From assembly GCF_014841565.1 (NCBI RefSeq), contig NZ_JACYUD010000002.1:40627-104626 (forward strand): 64,000 nucleotides of DNA. Direction: 5' to 3'. This stretch comes from Rhizobium sp. CFBP 8762 (lineage in GTDB: Bacteria; Pseudomonadota; Alphaproteobacteria; Rhizobiales; Rhizobiaceae). The notes under the pieces are model-generated. The model ran no database searches, was not told the DNA's origin, and was given only the letters and a program-made list of their open reading frames with translations. Below, piece after piece: positions 26,511 to 34,769 of the stretch; positions within the stretch are counted from its first letter, which is position 1, and every line of letters begins with the position of its first letter. A program made the translations under genes and the position numbers.

Positions 26511-27971
26511 ATGGACAAGAACATCGAGGCGATGGCCAAACGTGAGGTACAGACGCAAGAGGATCGCGGCTTCCACAAGGCTTTGAAAGGTCGCCAGATT
26601 CAAATGATAGCCATTGGCGGTGCTATTGGAACAGGCTTGTTTCTCGGTGCCGGTGGCAGGCTCGCTGTTGCTGGCCCTGCATTGGTTTTCGTCTATGCGA
26701 TTTGCGGATTCTTTGCATTTCTGGTGTTGCGTGCGCTCGGTGAACTCATCATGCACCGCCCTACTTCCGGATCGTTCGTCTCCTACGCACGGGAATTTTA
26801 CGGCGAGAAGATGGCCTTTGCGGTCGGCTGGATGTACTGGCTGAACTGGGCAATGACCTCGATTGCAGATGTTACCGCCGTCGCGCTCTACATGAATTTC
26901 TTCAAGCTCTACGTGCCGTGGCTCGTGGGTATTGACCAGTGGGTTTTCGCCCTGCTCGCACTAATCATTGTGCTGGCAATGAACATGTTGTCGGTCAAGG
27001 TGTTTGGTGAACTGGAATTCTGGTTCAGCATCATCAAGGTCGTGGCGTTGCTGACATTCCTGTGTGTCGGGGTTTACTTCGTCGTGTTCGGCGTGCCGAT
27101 CGCTGGACAGGCGGCGGGCTTCAGCATCATCAGCGATAATGGCGGTTTTTTCCCGAACGGCGTACTGCCTGCCTTCGTTATCATTCAAGGCGTGATATTT
27201 GCTTATGCCTCAATCGAAGTCATCGGGACGACAGCCGGTGAAACGGAAGACCCGCGCAAAATCATGCCACGTGCCATTCGCACTGTTGTTCTGCGTTTGC
27301 TGATCTTTTACGTCGGCTCGGTCATGCTTCTCGCACTTTTGATGCCCTACACATCCTATCAGGCTGGCGTCAGTCCATTCGTTACTTTCTTTGGCGCGAT
27401 TGGCGTCAAGGGCGCGGACGTGATCATGAACCTGGTGGTGTTGACGGCGGTGCTATCGTCACTCAATGCAGGCTTGTATTCGACCGGTCGTATCCTTCAC
27501 TCCATGGCAGTTTCCGGTTCTGCTCCGGCAGCGCTTGCGAAACTCAACAAGGCGGGCGTTCCCTACGGCGGCATCGCTGTCACCGCAGCGGTCACAGTCC
27601 TTGGTGTCGCGCTAAACGCAGTCGTTCCTGCGGCTGCCTTTGAAATCGCCCTGAATTTGTCTGCCATCGGCATTATCGCAGCCTGGGCGGTGATCGTGCT
27701 GTGCCAGTTGAAACTCTGGAAGTTGTCCCGGCAAGGCAAGCTGGAGCGTCCGGAATTCAGAATGTTTGGCGCGCCCTATACGGGCATCATCACACTTGTA
27801 TTCCTGTTCAGCCTCTTCATTCTGATGGCGCTTGATTACCCTATTGGTACCTGGACGCTGGCCTCGCTGGTGGTGATCGTCCCTGCCTTGATAGGCGGCT
27901 GGTATCTCATGCGAAACCGCATCTATAGTTTGGCGAAGGAGCGAACGGACGAATCGCTCAGCCACAAATAA
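26511..27971 (+). CDS. ansP: Amino acid permease (APC family), likely asparagine permease
   Basis: 486 residues, 12 membrane helices. Translation starts at an ATG with GGGGAGGAG upstream. It begins [32 protein letters not shown] in pieces characteristic of the AAT subfamily (AnsP, GabP, CycA). [24 protein letters not shown] is the conserved helix 6-7 segment. The asparaginase gene begins 11 bases after its stop, so asparagine is the best substrate guess. The 294-bp spacer upstream contains no gene. Confidence 0.82.
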   Translation: MDKNIEAMAKREVQTQEDRGFHKALKGRQIQMIAIGGAIGTGLFLGAGGRLAVAGPALVFVYAICGFFAFLVLRALGELIMHRPTSGSFVSYAREFYGEKMAFAVGWMYWLNWAMTSIADVTAVALYMNFFKLYVPWLVGIDQWVFALLALIIVLAMNMLSVKVFGELEFWFSIIKVVALLTFLCVGVYFVVFGVPIAGQAAGFSIISDNGGFFPNGVLPAFVIIQGVIFAYASIEVIGTTAGETEDPRKIMPRAIRTVVLRLLIFYVGSVMLLALLMPYTSYQAGVSPFVTFFGAIGVKGADVIMNLVVLTAVLSSLNAGLYSTGRILHSMAVSGSAPAALAKLNKAGVPYGGIAVTAAVTVLGVALNAVVPAAAFEIALNLSAIGIIAAWAVIVLCQLKLWKLSRQGKLERPEFRMFGAPYTGIITLVFLFSLFILMALDYPIGTWTLASLVVIVPALIGGWYLMRNRIYSLAKERTDESLSHK

Positions 27972-27982
27972 GCCGGGTGATC

Positions 27983-28924
27983 ATGACTGAAACGAAGAAG
28001 CCGCTCATCGCCGTTATCGCAACCGGCGGCACCATCGCGAGCAAACGCGGTGCCGATGGTGCCAGTACCCCAAGTCTCAAAGGCGCATCGCTTCTGAAAC
28101 TTGTGCCCGCTGTGGCGATTGAACTTCGTGTCGTGGAGTTGATGGCAAAGGATTCGTCCAGCCTCACGCTGGCCGATATGCAGGCAGTCAGCGATGCTGT
28201 TGCCGAACAACTGGCAGACGACGCCATTTCCGGCGTCGTCATTCTCCATGGTACCGATTCCATGGAGGAAACGTCGCTTTTGGTTCAGGTGCAGAACCGG
28301 TTGACCAAACCGGTCGTCTTCACCGGAGCACAACGCACGGCCGATCACCCCGAGGCTGACGGACCGGCAAATCTGGCAGCCTCACTGGAGGCTGCATGCA
28401 ACACCGACAATGCCGCACGAGGTGTTCTCGTCTGTTTTGGTGGCCGCACGCTTCCCGTTTGGGGCCTGTACAAGTTTTCAGCCGATGCAACGGAAGCCTT
28501 TCGGCAGAGCCGTCAATCAAAAATGACCGAACGCGTGACGCTGAAGGGGCGCGTGGGCGGACTACGGGTGGATGTTGTCGCGATCTCCCCCGGTTGCGAC
28601 GGCGTTCAGATCGACGCCAGCGTTGCTGCGGGGGCAAATGGCATTGTCCTTGCTGCACTCGGCTCGGGCAATGCCACAGCAGAGGTGGTTCAGGCAGTCG
28701 CCCGCTGCCACGCCAGACGTATCCCGGTGATTGTATCCAGCCGCGTTCCGGATGGCCGCCTCGTGGCGGCCTATGGTGGCGGAGGCGGAGGTCATGACCT
28801 CGGTCTGGCTGGCGCAATCCATTCCACCACGCTTAGGCCCGGCCAAGCGCGTATCCTGCTGGCAGAGCTGATTGCCTCGCAAGCAGACCGTGAAACGATC
28901 GCGGCTGCCTTCAGCCACGACTGA
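27983..28924 (+). CDS. ansA: L-asparaginase
   Basis: 313 residues from ATG 27983 (a GTG two codons upstream is possible). It hydrolyses asparagine to aspartate and ammonia. Catalytic threonine 1 is in IATGGTIAS (Thr17) and the second active motif is VILHGTDSMEET. The C-terminal half has GADGIVLAALGSGN-like and PVIVSSRVPDGR segments typical of the family. There is no signal peptide, so it is cytosolic, consistent with co-transcription with the permease. Confidence 0.9.
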   Translation: MTETKKPLIAVIATGGTIASKRGADGASTPSLKGASLLKLVPAVAIELRVVELMAKDSSSLTLADMQAVSDAVAEQLADDAISGVVILHGTDSMEETSLLVQVQNRLTKPVVFTGAQRTADHPEADGPANLAASLEAACNTDNAARGVLVCFGGRTLPVWGLYKFSADATEAFRQSRQSKMTERVTLKGRVGGLRVDVVAISPGCDGVQIDASVAAGANGIVLAALGSGNATAEVVQAVARCHARRIPVIVSSRVPDGRLVAAYGGGGGGHDLGLAGAIHSTTLRPGQARILLAELIASQADRETIAAAFSHD

Positions 28925-28986
28925 CACTGCCGAGCTCTTCAAAAGATACGCGAACACGTCCGGTTTCCTGAAATCTGTTTGCCTCC

Positions 28987-29304
28987 ATGGACCCAATTAC
29001 CGACCGACCAGTCCCTTTCCGCAACACTGAAATTAAAAGCAGAAAGCAAAGGCTAGGACGTACGCCAATATGGGTGGCTCTTGCCGGTGCAACTGTTGGG
29101 ATCGTTTTGTCATGGGTGGGGTTGAATGGGTTGGAAGCCAGCACGCTGGGCGTCAACCAGACCCAGATGATGTTTCAACTCACCATAGATGCCGAGGTTA
29201 TGGCGCTGGCAGGTGCGTTGGGCTTTGCCATCGGCGCTATTGGAGGCGCGGCCCCTGCTTTCATGGCAACGCGGTTGCCTATAGCCGCAGCCCTCCGGTC
29301 TTGA
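28987..29304 (+). pseudogene. FtsX-like ABC permease C-terminal remnant
   Basis: A 105-codon open frame. Its last ~75 residues resemble the end of an FtsX/MacB-type permease: a helix WVALAGATVGIVLSWVGLNG, then LAGALGFAIGAIGGAAPAFMATRLPIAAALR, which copies the GGxxPAxxAxRLPxxxALR ending of that family. The missing ~270 residues and the ATPase partner are not upstream, where the asparaginase ends at 28924. I read it as a decayed remnant. Its end lies just before the sRNA terminator on the other strand. Confidence 0.6.
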
Positions 29305-29318
29305 TTTCCGCCCAAGCG

Positions 29319-29477
29319 AAAAAGCCTGCCGCGGGAGGAGGTGCGGCAGGCTTTTCGAAAATAACCGAACAGCGGCTGGGAGGAGGAGTGCCGCTATTCC
29401 ATCAGCAACCTCTGGGAGGAGGAGTAAGGCTGCTGAACTATCGAAGCTCTATGGGAGGAGGTATATCACTTCGATAA
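29319..29477 (-). ncRNA. Second array of four anti-Shine-Dalgarno 'cuckoo'/CcsR-like hairpins
   Basis: Minus-strand order: stem TATCGAAG/CTTCGATA (29439-29476), stem TCAGCA/TGCTGA (29402-29436), stem AGCGGC/GCCGCT (29371-29395), then terminator hairpin AAAAGCCTGCCGC/GCGGCAGGCTTTT (29320-29355). Each loop carries CCTCCTCCC (plus-strand GGGAGGAGG at 29453-29461, 29414-29422, 29378-29386, 29333-29341). A TATAGT box at 29487-29482 would place a transcript start at the first stem. The array lies downstream of a DUF1127 gene on the same strand, the arrangement known for Rhodobacter ccaF1-ccsR1-4. The terminator hairpin is identical to that of the array at 16.2 kb. Confidence 0.9.
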
Positions 29478-29564
29478 ATTCACTATACATTTTCCCTCCC
29501 GACAAAACAGAGCTGGTTTTGCAACACACCTATGCGCCGCGTGCATGGCCAATCCATGGAGCAA

Positions 29565-29604
29565 AACAAAAAGGCCGCCCACCTTAACGGTGGACGGCCT
29601 TTTA
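29565..29604 (-). terminator. Rho-independent terminator of the DUF1127 gene
   Basis: The minus-strand RNA forms a 15-bp stem (AAAAGGCCGTCCACC with GGTGGGCGGCCTTTT, one G-U) around a five-base loop and continues TTGTTTTG. It sits 19 bases after the DUF1127 stop and separates that gene from the downstream sRNA array. Confidence 0.85.
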
Positions 29605-29622
29605 ACAGCAGGCACAAACCGA

Positions 29623-29769
29623 TTAACGGCCTACGGCAGCTCTTGCAACGCTGCGAATGTCCTGACGCTCGATACCAAGGTCCTGCAATTCACGGGTTGT
29701 CATACGGCCAAGCTCGTTGATGGTCTGGCGATACTTGCGCCAAGTGGAAAAACTACGTGCTACATTCAT
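29623..29769 (-). CDS. DUF1127 (YjiS-like) small arginine-rich protein
   Basis: 48 residues from ATG 29769, which has AAGGA at proper distance; the longer frame to 29805 lacks one. The sequence shows the DUF1127 core: FSTWRKYRQTINELGRMTTREL, then the invariant-type LQDLGIERQDI and an alanine/arginine-rich end. Small DUF1127 proteins bind RNA (CcaF1 in Rhodobacter, affecting RNA turnover) or tune phosphate and carbon metabolism (Agrobacterium, E. coli YjiS). Its position upstream of the cuckoo array fits the CcaF1 case. Confidence 0.92.
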   Translation of the reverse strand: MNVARSFSTWRKYRQTINELGRMTTRELQDLGIERQDIRSVARAAVGR

Positions 29770-29967
29770 GGTGTTTTCCTTTCCGAAAACCGATGACGTC
29801 AGCACCTTTTCGGGTCCGGCGTCTTTCTATGTCTGGAATATACTGCCAGTGGACCGGGGAAAACAGAGACAATGCCTCAAGTCACCTATGCGTTTTGTGC
29901 AGGGGTTATCGCAGGACTGGCTAAAAACTGCGCGTTTTGGTCGCACTTGGTCAGCTAAAAGGTGGCT

Positions 29968-30588
29968 TTAGCGCAAACGACCGGCCATGCGGGTTAATAC
30001 CTCGCCCCCAGAAACCCGGCTAGAAAGCAGTGCCACTGCAATATGTCCCAGCATGAGCACCAGCAGCGCCCAGGACAGCGGTCCATGCAAGAGATCGGCT
30101 GGCGCTACCAGCCACGGTATCTCTTGGCCTGTTGCAGGAATGATCTGACAGCCCCATTGCAGCCACCCCTTCCCGTTTCCGTAGGCACGGGCCACGGCTA
30201 AGGCCGGGATAATAAACATCAGACCATAGAAGGTACGATGAACAATAGCCGCCATCAAGCCGCTCCAGCCCGCAGCTTTCGCCGGTCGATGTGTTTTGTT
30301 GAACAGCGCCCAGATGGCGCGGATGACGACAAGCACTACGACACACCCCCCAACCGTGCCGTGGTAGGGCCCAAGCTCCGTTATTGCCTTGACGAGGGGA
30401 TGGGGTCCAAAGATACGCCAGATCAGAATGATCATGAACTGCCAAAGCAGCAAGTAGGCCATTCCCCAGTGGAGAGCACGGCTGATCAGTCCATACCGCT
30501 GCGGGTTGTCGATCCAGATATTCTGCACGTTGGATGTCACCCGTTGTTTCACCTTTTCCGGGCGTCCCTTGCCAAGATAGGGCAGCAT
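29968..30588 (-). CDS. Cytochrome b561 family protein
   Basis: 206 residues from ATG 30588; a TTG at 30594 or a GTG at 30540 are alternatives. Four membrane helices carry the expected haem-ligand histidines, visible in ALHWGMAY, YHGTVGG, HRTFYGLMF, LLHGPLSW and LGHIAVALL. Family members oxidise quinol or transfer electrons from the membrane pool, some acting as superoxide:ubiquinone oxidoreductase (CybB). Adjacent on the same strand to an Lrp-type regulator gene, with a peroxiredoxin gene beyond it on the other strand. Confidence 0.88.
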   Translation of the reverse strand: MLPYLGKGRPEKVKQRVTSNVQNIWIDNPQRYGLISRALHWGMAYLLLWQFMIILIWRIFGPHPLVKAITELGPYHGTVGGCVVVLVVIRAIWALFNKTHRPAKAAGWSGLMAAIVHRTFYGLMFIIPALAVARAYGNGKGWLQWGCQIIPATGQEIPWLVAPADLLHGPLSWALLVLMLGHIAVALLSSRVSGGEVLTRMAGRLR

Positions 30589-30620
30589 CGTCAAGTCACG
30601 TCATAAGCTATTGACGAGGC

Positions 30621-31046
30621 TTAGACGGAACTCAATAGTATGCTGGTTTCACTGTTCAACACGCCTTCTATGGTACGCACTTGCCGCAGCACGCGATCAA
30701 AATCACTCAGTCCCTCCACGCGGATTTCGGCAATCAGGTCCCAGGCTCCATTAGTGGTATGAAGCGAATGCAGCTCCGGCATCCCGCGCAGAAACTTGAT
30801 GACCGTCGTCGTTGAGCGACCGCTGACCTCGATCAGCATAATTGCGCGAATGGTCGTGGGGCTGGCGTCTTCGCGGGCACGGATTGTGAACCCCAGCACG
30901 GCACCGGTATCGAGCAAACGATCAAGCCGCGTCTGGACAGTTGCGCGGGAGATTTTCAAAATCGTGGCCAGCTTGGATACGGGCGCGCGCCCATCCTGGC
31001 GCAAGATAGCGATGAGTTGACGGTCGATACTGTCGAACTGGTGCAT
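30621..31046 (-). CDS. Lrp/AsnC family transcriptional regulator
   Basis: 141 residues. Helix-turn-helix: FDSIDRQLIAILRQDGRAPVS and KLATILKISRATVQTRLDRLL. A RAM domain follows from residue ~68, with EVSGRSTTTVIKFLRGMPEL and the end ILLSSV. Amino-acid ligand unknown. It lies upstream of cytochrome b561 on the same strand (32 bases apart) and diverges from the peroxiredoxin gene across a 161-bp spacer, so it could control either. Confidence 0.9.
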   Translation of the reverse strand: MHQFDSIDRQLIAILRQDGRAPVSKLATILKISRATVQTRLDRLLDTGAVLGFTIRAREDASPTTIRAIMLIEVSGRSTTTVIKFLRGMPELHSLHTTNGAWDLIAEIRVEGLSDFDRVLRQVRTIEGVLNSETSILLSSV

Positions 31047-31207
31047 GAGAACAGATGGTCCAGATTTGCAAACGTTCTGCCACTTTAGCTATTCTTGCCG
31101 CAGACCGCTACGGATCACCCATTTTAAACAATGACTTCAAACAGAAATAGAATTCCTTGAAGAAGCCGGCCCTTCGGGTCATGCTGGGATTTTCAGAGGA
31201 GTGAACC

Positions 31208-31867
31208 ATGAGCCTTCGCATTAACGATCCCGCACCCGACTTCACCGCCGATACCAGTCAGGGTACCATTCATTTCCATGAATGGATCGGTGATGGCTGG
31301 GCGGTGCTGTTCTCACACCCCAAGAACTTCACCCCCGTTTGCACAACGGAATTGGGAGCCATGGCAGGGCTAGAAGGTGAGTTCACAAAGCGTGGTGTCA
31401 AGATCATTGGTATCTCGGTCGATCCGGTGGAGAACCACTCCAAGTGGAAATCCGATATCAAGATTGCGACCGGTTTTGACGTTGAGTACCCACTGATCGG
31501 CGATCATAATCTAAATGTTGCCAAGCTGTATGATATGCTTCCATCCGATACGGGCACTTCGTCCGAAGGCCGCACACCCGCCGATAACGCAACGGTGCGC
31601 TCCGTTTATGTCATCGGGCCTGATAAAAAGATCAAGCTGATCCTGACCTACCCCATGACCACGGGCCGCAACTTCGACGAGATCCTGCGCTCCATCGACT
31701 CTATACAGTTGACGGCGAAACATCAGGTCGCGACACCGGCGAACTGGAAACAGGGAGATGATGTGATCATCACCGCGGCAGTGTCGAACGAAGACGCGAC
31801 CGCTCGCTTCGGCTCATACGATACCGTGCTGCCCTACCTGCGCAAGACCAAACAGCCGGGCGCATAA
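31208..31867 (+). CDS. 1-Cys peroxiredoxin (Prx6 type)
   Basis: 219 residues; strong ribosome-binding site AGAGGAGTG. Peroxidatic Cys45 lies in FTPVCTTELG. The longer C-terminal half typical of Prx6 proteins (DKKIKLILTYPMTTGRNFDEILRSIDS) is present and no resolving cysteine is seen. It reduces hydrogen and organic peroxides in the cytosol with an external thiol. The gene ends before a bidirectional hairpin terminator. Confidence 0.93.
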   Translation: MSLRINDPAPDFTADTSQGTIHFHEWIGDGWAVLFSHPKNFTPVCTTELGAMAGLEGEFTKRGVKIIGISVDPVENHSKWKSDIKIATGFDVEYPLIGDHNLNVAKLYDMLPSDTGTSSEGRTPADNATVRSVYVIGPDKKIKLILTYPMTTGRNFDEILRSIDSIQLTAKHQVATPANWKQGDDVIITAAVSNEDATARFGSYDTVLPYLRKTKQPGA

Positions 31868-31875
31868 TCTAAACA

Positions 31876-31901
31876 AACCGCCGGACTTGCATCCGGCGGT
31901 T
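31876..31901. terminator. Hairpin terminator between convergent genes
   Basis: A perfect 10-bp stem AACCGCCGGA/TCCGGCGGTT with a six-base loop lies nine bases after the peroxiredoxin stop. T tracts are short on both sides (TTTAAAG on plus, TTTGTTTAG on minus), so it probably serves both the peroxiredoxin gene and the small convergent gene at 31905-32057. Confidence 0.7.
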
Positions 31902-31904
31902 ACT

Positions 31905-32057
31905 TTAAAGAAGCGCTATTGTGCCCGCAACGAACACAAACGCAGAGGCCACGCAACAGCGTGCAAGCCCTATCTGACAGCCGCCTAAAAAGGTGCGCCA
32001 GTGTGCGGCGTTGCCTCTGGCTCCTGCTGGCGCATTGTGGTCAAATGATAATGCCAT
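31905..32057 (-). CDS. Small single-span membrane protein, hypothetical
   Basis: 50 residues from ATG 32057, preceded by GAGGAGA seven bases upstream, an excellent ribosome-binding site. The first ~20 residues are polar (ALSFDHNAPAGARGNAAHW). The second half is a likely membrane helix rich in Ala, Val and Cys (QIGLARCCVASAFVFVAGT). The stop sits four bases from the shared terminator. The pairing of site, frame and terminator argues for a real gene. No family recognised. The rest of the 31.9-32.25 kb gap (32058-32250) carries only the promoter regions. Confidence 0.6.
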   Translation of the reverse strand: MALSFDHNAPAGARGNAAHWRTFLGGCQIGLARCCVASAFVFVAGTIALL

Positions 32058-32250
32058 GGACACTCTCCTCACTAAACCCAGAATAATCCGGCGCTCCCGC
32101 CACCTTGGACATCATGGTTACCGATCGCTTAACGATCAACAACTCAGCAGGTTCCAAGCGGATTGAGCGCACTGTAAATTTACCAAGGCGTTGATGAGGG
32201 TCTGTGATAGGACACGCTAAAAGAACCCTTTGCGGCACAGGCACGCTCAC

Positions 32251-33132
32251 ATGGAAATCAAATGGCTGGAAGATTTTTTAAGCGTTGCGACAACTCGCTC
32301 ATTTTCCCGGGCCGCTGAAAGCCGCAACATAACCCAGTCTGCATTCAGCCGCCGCATTCGTGGGCTGGAGGTCTGGCTCGGCGCTGATCTTTTCGACAGA
32401 AGCACATACCCTATCACACTGACGGCCGAGGGGCGTCAGTTTCGGGAAACGGCAGAAGAGGTGGTCCGGCTGTTATCTCTCAGCCGCGCGGAAATTACCA
32501 CTAGAACGCCCACGCCAAACGTGCCCGTCGTTGCCGTCACCGCCCTCCACGCTCTGTGCCTGACCTTCCTGCCCCGCTGGCTGAATGAGGTCCGCCTGTC
32601 CGTGGGCCCCGTTGTCAGCCGCGTCTTGCCGGATAATTTCCTGACCTGTGTTCAAGCTCTCGTTGAAGGCGGCTATGATTTTCTGTTGACCTTCCATCAC
32701 CCCAGTATCCCCATTCCATTACATCCGGATAAATTTCCCCATATCGTGGTGGGACAGGATCATTTAGTGGCGGTTGCGGTTCCGGCACTTGGCCGTCGGC
32801 TGGTGTCGAACGACACGCGGCTGCCCCTGCTACAATATTCACGAGGGTCCTTTCTCGGACTTCTCGCATCCATAGCGCAAAGCCAGCCGGGTGCACCGCC
32901 AACCTATGTTGCGCATACCAATGAGAACTCTATGGCTGAAGCATTGAAGTTCATGGCGCTGGAAGGTCACGGCATTGCATGGCTGCCGGAAAGCCTCGTC
33001 GCTCAGGAATTGGCGGACGGGCAGCTTCACAGCATTGCACCTGCTCTGCCCATGGATATCCGTTTGTACCGAAGCGGAGAGCGTTCCCGCCAGATCGTTG
33101 ACAAAATCTGGCATGCGTTGGAAATGCCATGA
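32251..33132 (+). CDS. LysR-type transcriptional regulator
   Basis: 293 residues from ATG 32251; an upstream TTG at 32230 adds seven residues not typical of the family. The N-terminal helix-turn-helix reads WLEDFLSVATTRSFSRAAE, then ITQSAFSRRIRGLEVWLGADLFDR. The periplasmic-binding-protein-like effector domain follows to the end. It precedes the aspartase-symporter operon on the same strand with a 179-bp gap and is a candidate regulator of it; this is inference. Confidence 0.92.
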   Translation: MEIKWLEDFLSVATTRSFSRAAESRNITQSAFSRRIRGLEVWLGADLFDRSTYPITLTAEGRQFRETAEEVVRLLSLSRAEITTRTPTPNVPVVAVTALHALCLTFLPRWLNEVRLSVGPVVSRVLPDNFLTCVQALVEGGYDFLLTFHHPSIPIPLHPDKFPHIVVGQDHLVAVAVPALGRRLVSNDTRLPLLQYSRGSFLGLLASIAQSQPGAPPTYVAHTNENSMAEALKFMALEGHGIAWLPESLVAQELADGQLHSIAPALPMDIRLYRSGERSRQIVDKIWHALEMP

Positions 33133-33311
33133 ACAAAGGTTATGCGCAACGTGCATAACCCAGTCGTATTTTGCATTTGTAGAATATAGGCATACACGCT
33201 AGGCCGTTATTTCAGAACCTAAACACCGGGATTACCGAAGCACACGGTATGTTCATGGGCCGAGCTTTGCACGGTGACTGTGACCGGTTTGACGTCTGGA
33301 GGGCAACCGTC

Positions 33312-34730
33312 GTGAAAAGTTTCGCAATCCGTATCGAGCACGATCTTCTGGGTGATAAAGATGTACCGGCCGATGTCTATTATGGCGTTCATACGCTGCG
33401 CGCCGTTGAGAATTTCTCCATCACCAGCCAGACTATTGGCGATTGCCCTGATCTGATTTGTGCCCTTGCATCGGTGAAGGAAGCAGCCGCTCTGGCCAAC
33501 CGGGATCTGGGCCTATTGGATGCGCGCCGAACCGACGCAATCGTAACCGCCTGCCGCGAAATCCGCGCCGGAGCCTTCCACGAACAATTCGTCGTCGATC
33601 AGATACAGGGCGGAGCCGGTACATCCACCAACATGAACGCCAATGAGGTTATCGCGAACCGCGCGTTGGAGCATATGGGGTATGCACGCGGCGATTACAG
33701 CCAGATTCATCCCAATGAACACGTCAACATGGGCCAGAGCACCAATGACGTGTATCCAACCGCGCTCAAGATTGCCACATGGTTTGGCATTCGCTCGCTG
33801 CTCGATGCTATGGGCGTGCTGCGGCACGCATTCGACGCCAAGGCTGTCGAGTTCGCCGACATTCTGAAAATGGGTCGCACCCAGCTTCAGGATGCGGTGC
33901 CGATGACGCTGGGTCAGGAGTTTCGTACCTACGCCGTCATGCTTTCGGAAGATGAGGCGCGGCTGGAAGAGGTTACGAACCTCATCCGTGAGATCAACAT
34001 GGGTGCCACGGCCATTGGCACCGGCATTACCGCGCACCCCCGCTATGGTGCGCTGGTGTGCCAGCATCTTGCAACCATCACCGGCATCCCGCTGGTGACC
34101 GCCCCGGATCTCATCGAGGCGACGCAGGATTGCGGCGCCTTCGTCCAGGTTTCCGGCGTTCTGAAACGCGTGGCGGTCAAACTGTCGAAGGTTTGCAACG
34201 ATCTTCGTCTGCTATCGAGCGGTCCACGCGCGGGTTTCGGCGAAATCAACCTGCCAGCGCGTCAGGCCGGTTCATCCATCATGCCGGGCAAGGTCAATCC
34301 GGTCATTCCCGAAGTGGTCAATCAGGTTGCGTTCGAGGTCATCGGCAATGATGTGACCATCAGCTTTGCGGCAGAGGCCGGTCAGTTACAGCTGAATGCT
34401 TTTGAGCCCGTGATTGCCTACAGTCTGTTCCGCAGTCTGGCCCATTTGCGAGCCGCTTGCCTCACCTTGCAGGCAAACTGCGTTGTGGGTATTACCGCCA
34501 ACCGTGAGCGGCTTCAAGCAAGCGTCACCCACTCCATCGGCATCGTAACCGCGCTCAACCCTTATATCGGCTATCGCAGCGCGACTGAAGTTGCGCTGGA
34601 AGCCCATGCGACCGGACGCGGCGTGTATGAACTCGTCCTTGAGAAGGGCCTGATGCCGCGCGAGCAACTGGATGCCGTTTTGCAACCGGACATGCTGACC
34701 AAACCACAACTGTTCGAGCCTCGCCACTAA
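33312..34730 (+). CDS. aspA: Aspartate ammonia-lyase
   Basis: 472 residues from GTG 33312, chosen because GGAGGG (33298-33303) is eight bases upstream and the protein then starts like the family (KSFAIRIEHDLLGDKDVPAD); a frame from 33249 has no such support. Length is normal for aspartase. Motifs: TSTNMNANEVIANRA, HPNEHVNMGQSTNDV and the fumarase/aspartase signature GSSIMPGKVNP near residue 319. It deaminates aspartate to fumarate. It is followed after 39 bases by a dicarboxylate symporter. Confidence 0.92.
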   Translation: MKSFAIRIEHDLLGDKDVPADVYYGVHTLRAVENFSITSQTIGDCPDLICALASVKEAAALANRDLGLLDARRTDAIVTACREIRAGAFHEQFVVDQIQGGAGTSTNMNANEVIANRALEHMGYARGDYSQIHPNEHVNMGQSTNDVYPTALKIATWFGIRSLLDAMGVLRHAFDAKAVEFADILKMGRTQLQDAVPMTLGQEFRTYAVMLSEDEARLEEVTNLIREINMGATAIGTGITAHPRYGALVCQHLATITGIPLVTAPDLIEATQDCGAFVQVSGVLKRVAVKLSKVCNDLRLLSSGPRAGFGEINLPARQAGSSIMPGKVNPVIPEVVNQVAFEVIGNDVTISFAAEAGQLQLNAFEPVIAYSLFRSLAHLRAACLTLQANCVVGITANRERLQASVTHSIGIVTALNPYIGYRSATEVALEAHATGRGVYELVLEKGLMPREQLDAVLQPDMLTKPQLFEPRH

Positions 34731-34769
34731 GCAAGGTTCTATCGTTTATACCACCGGGAGAGATCCATC

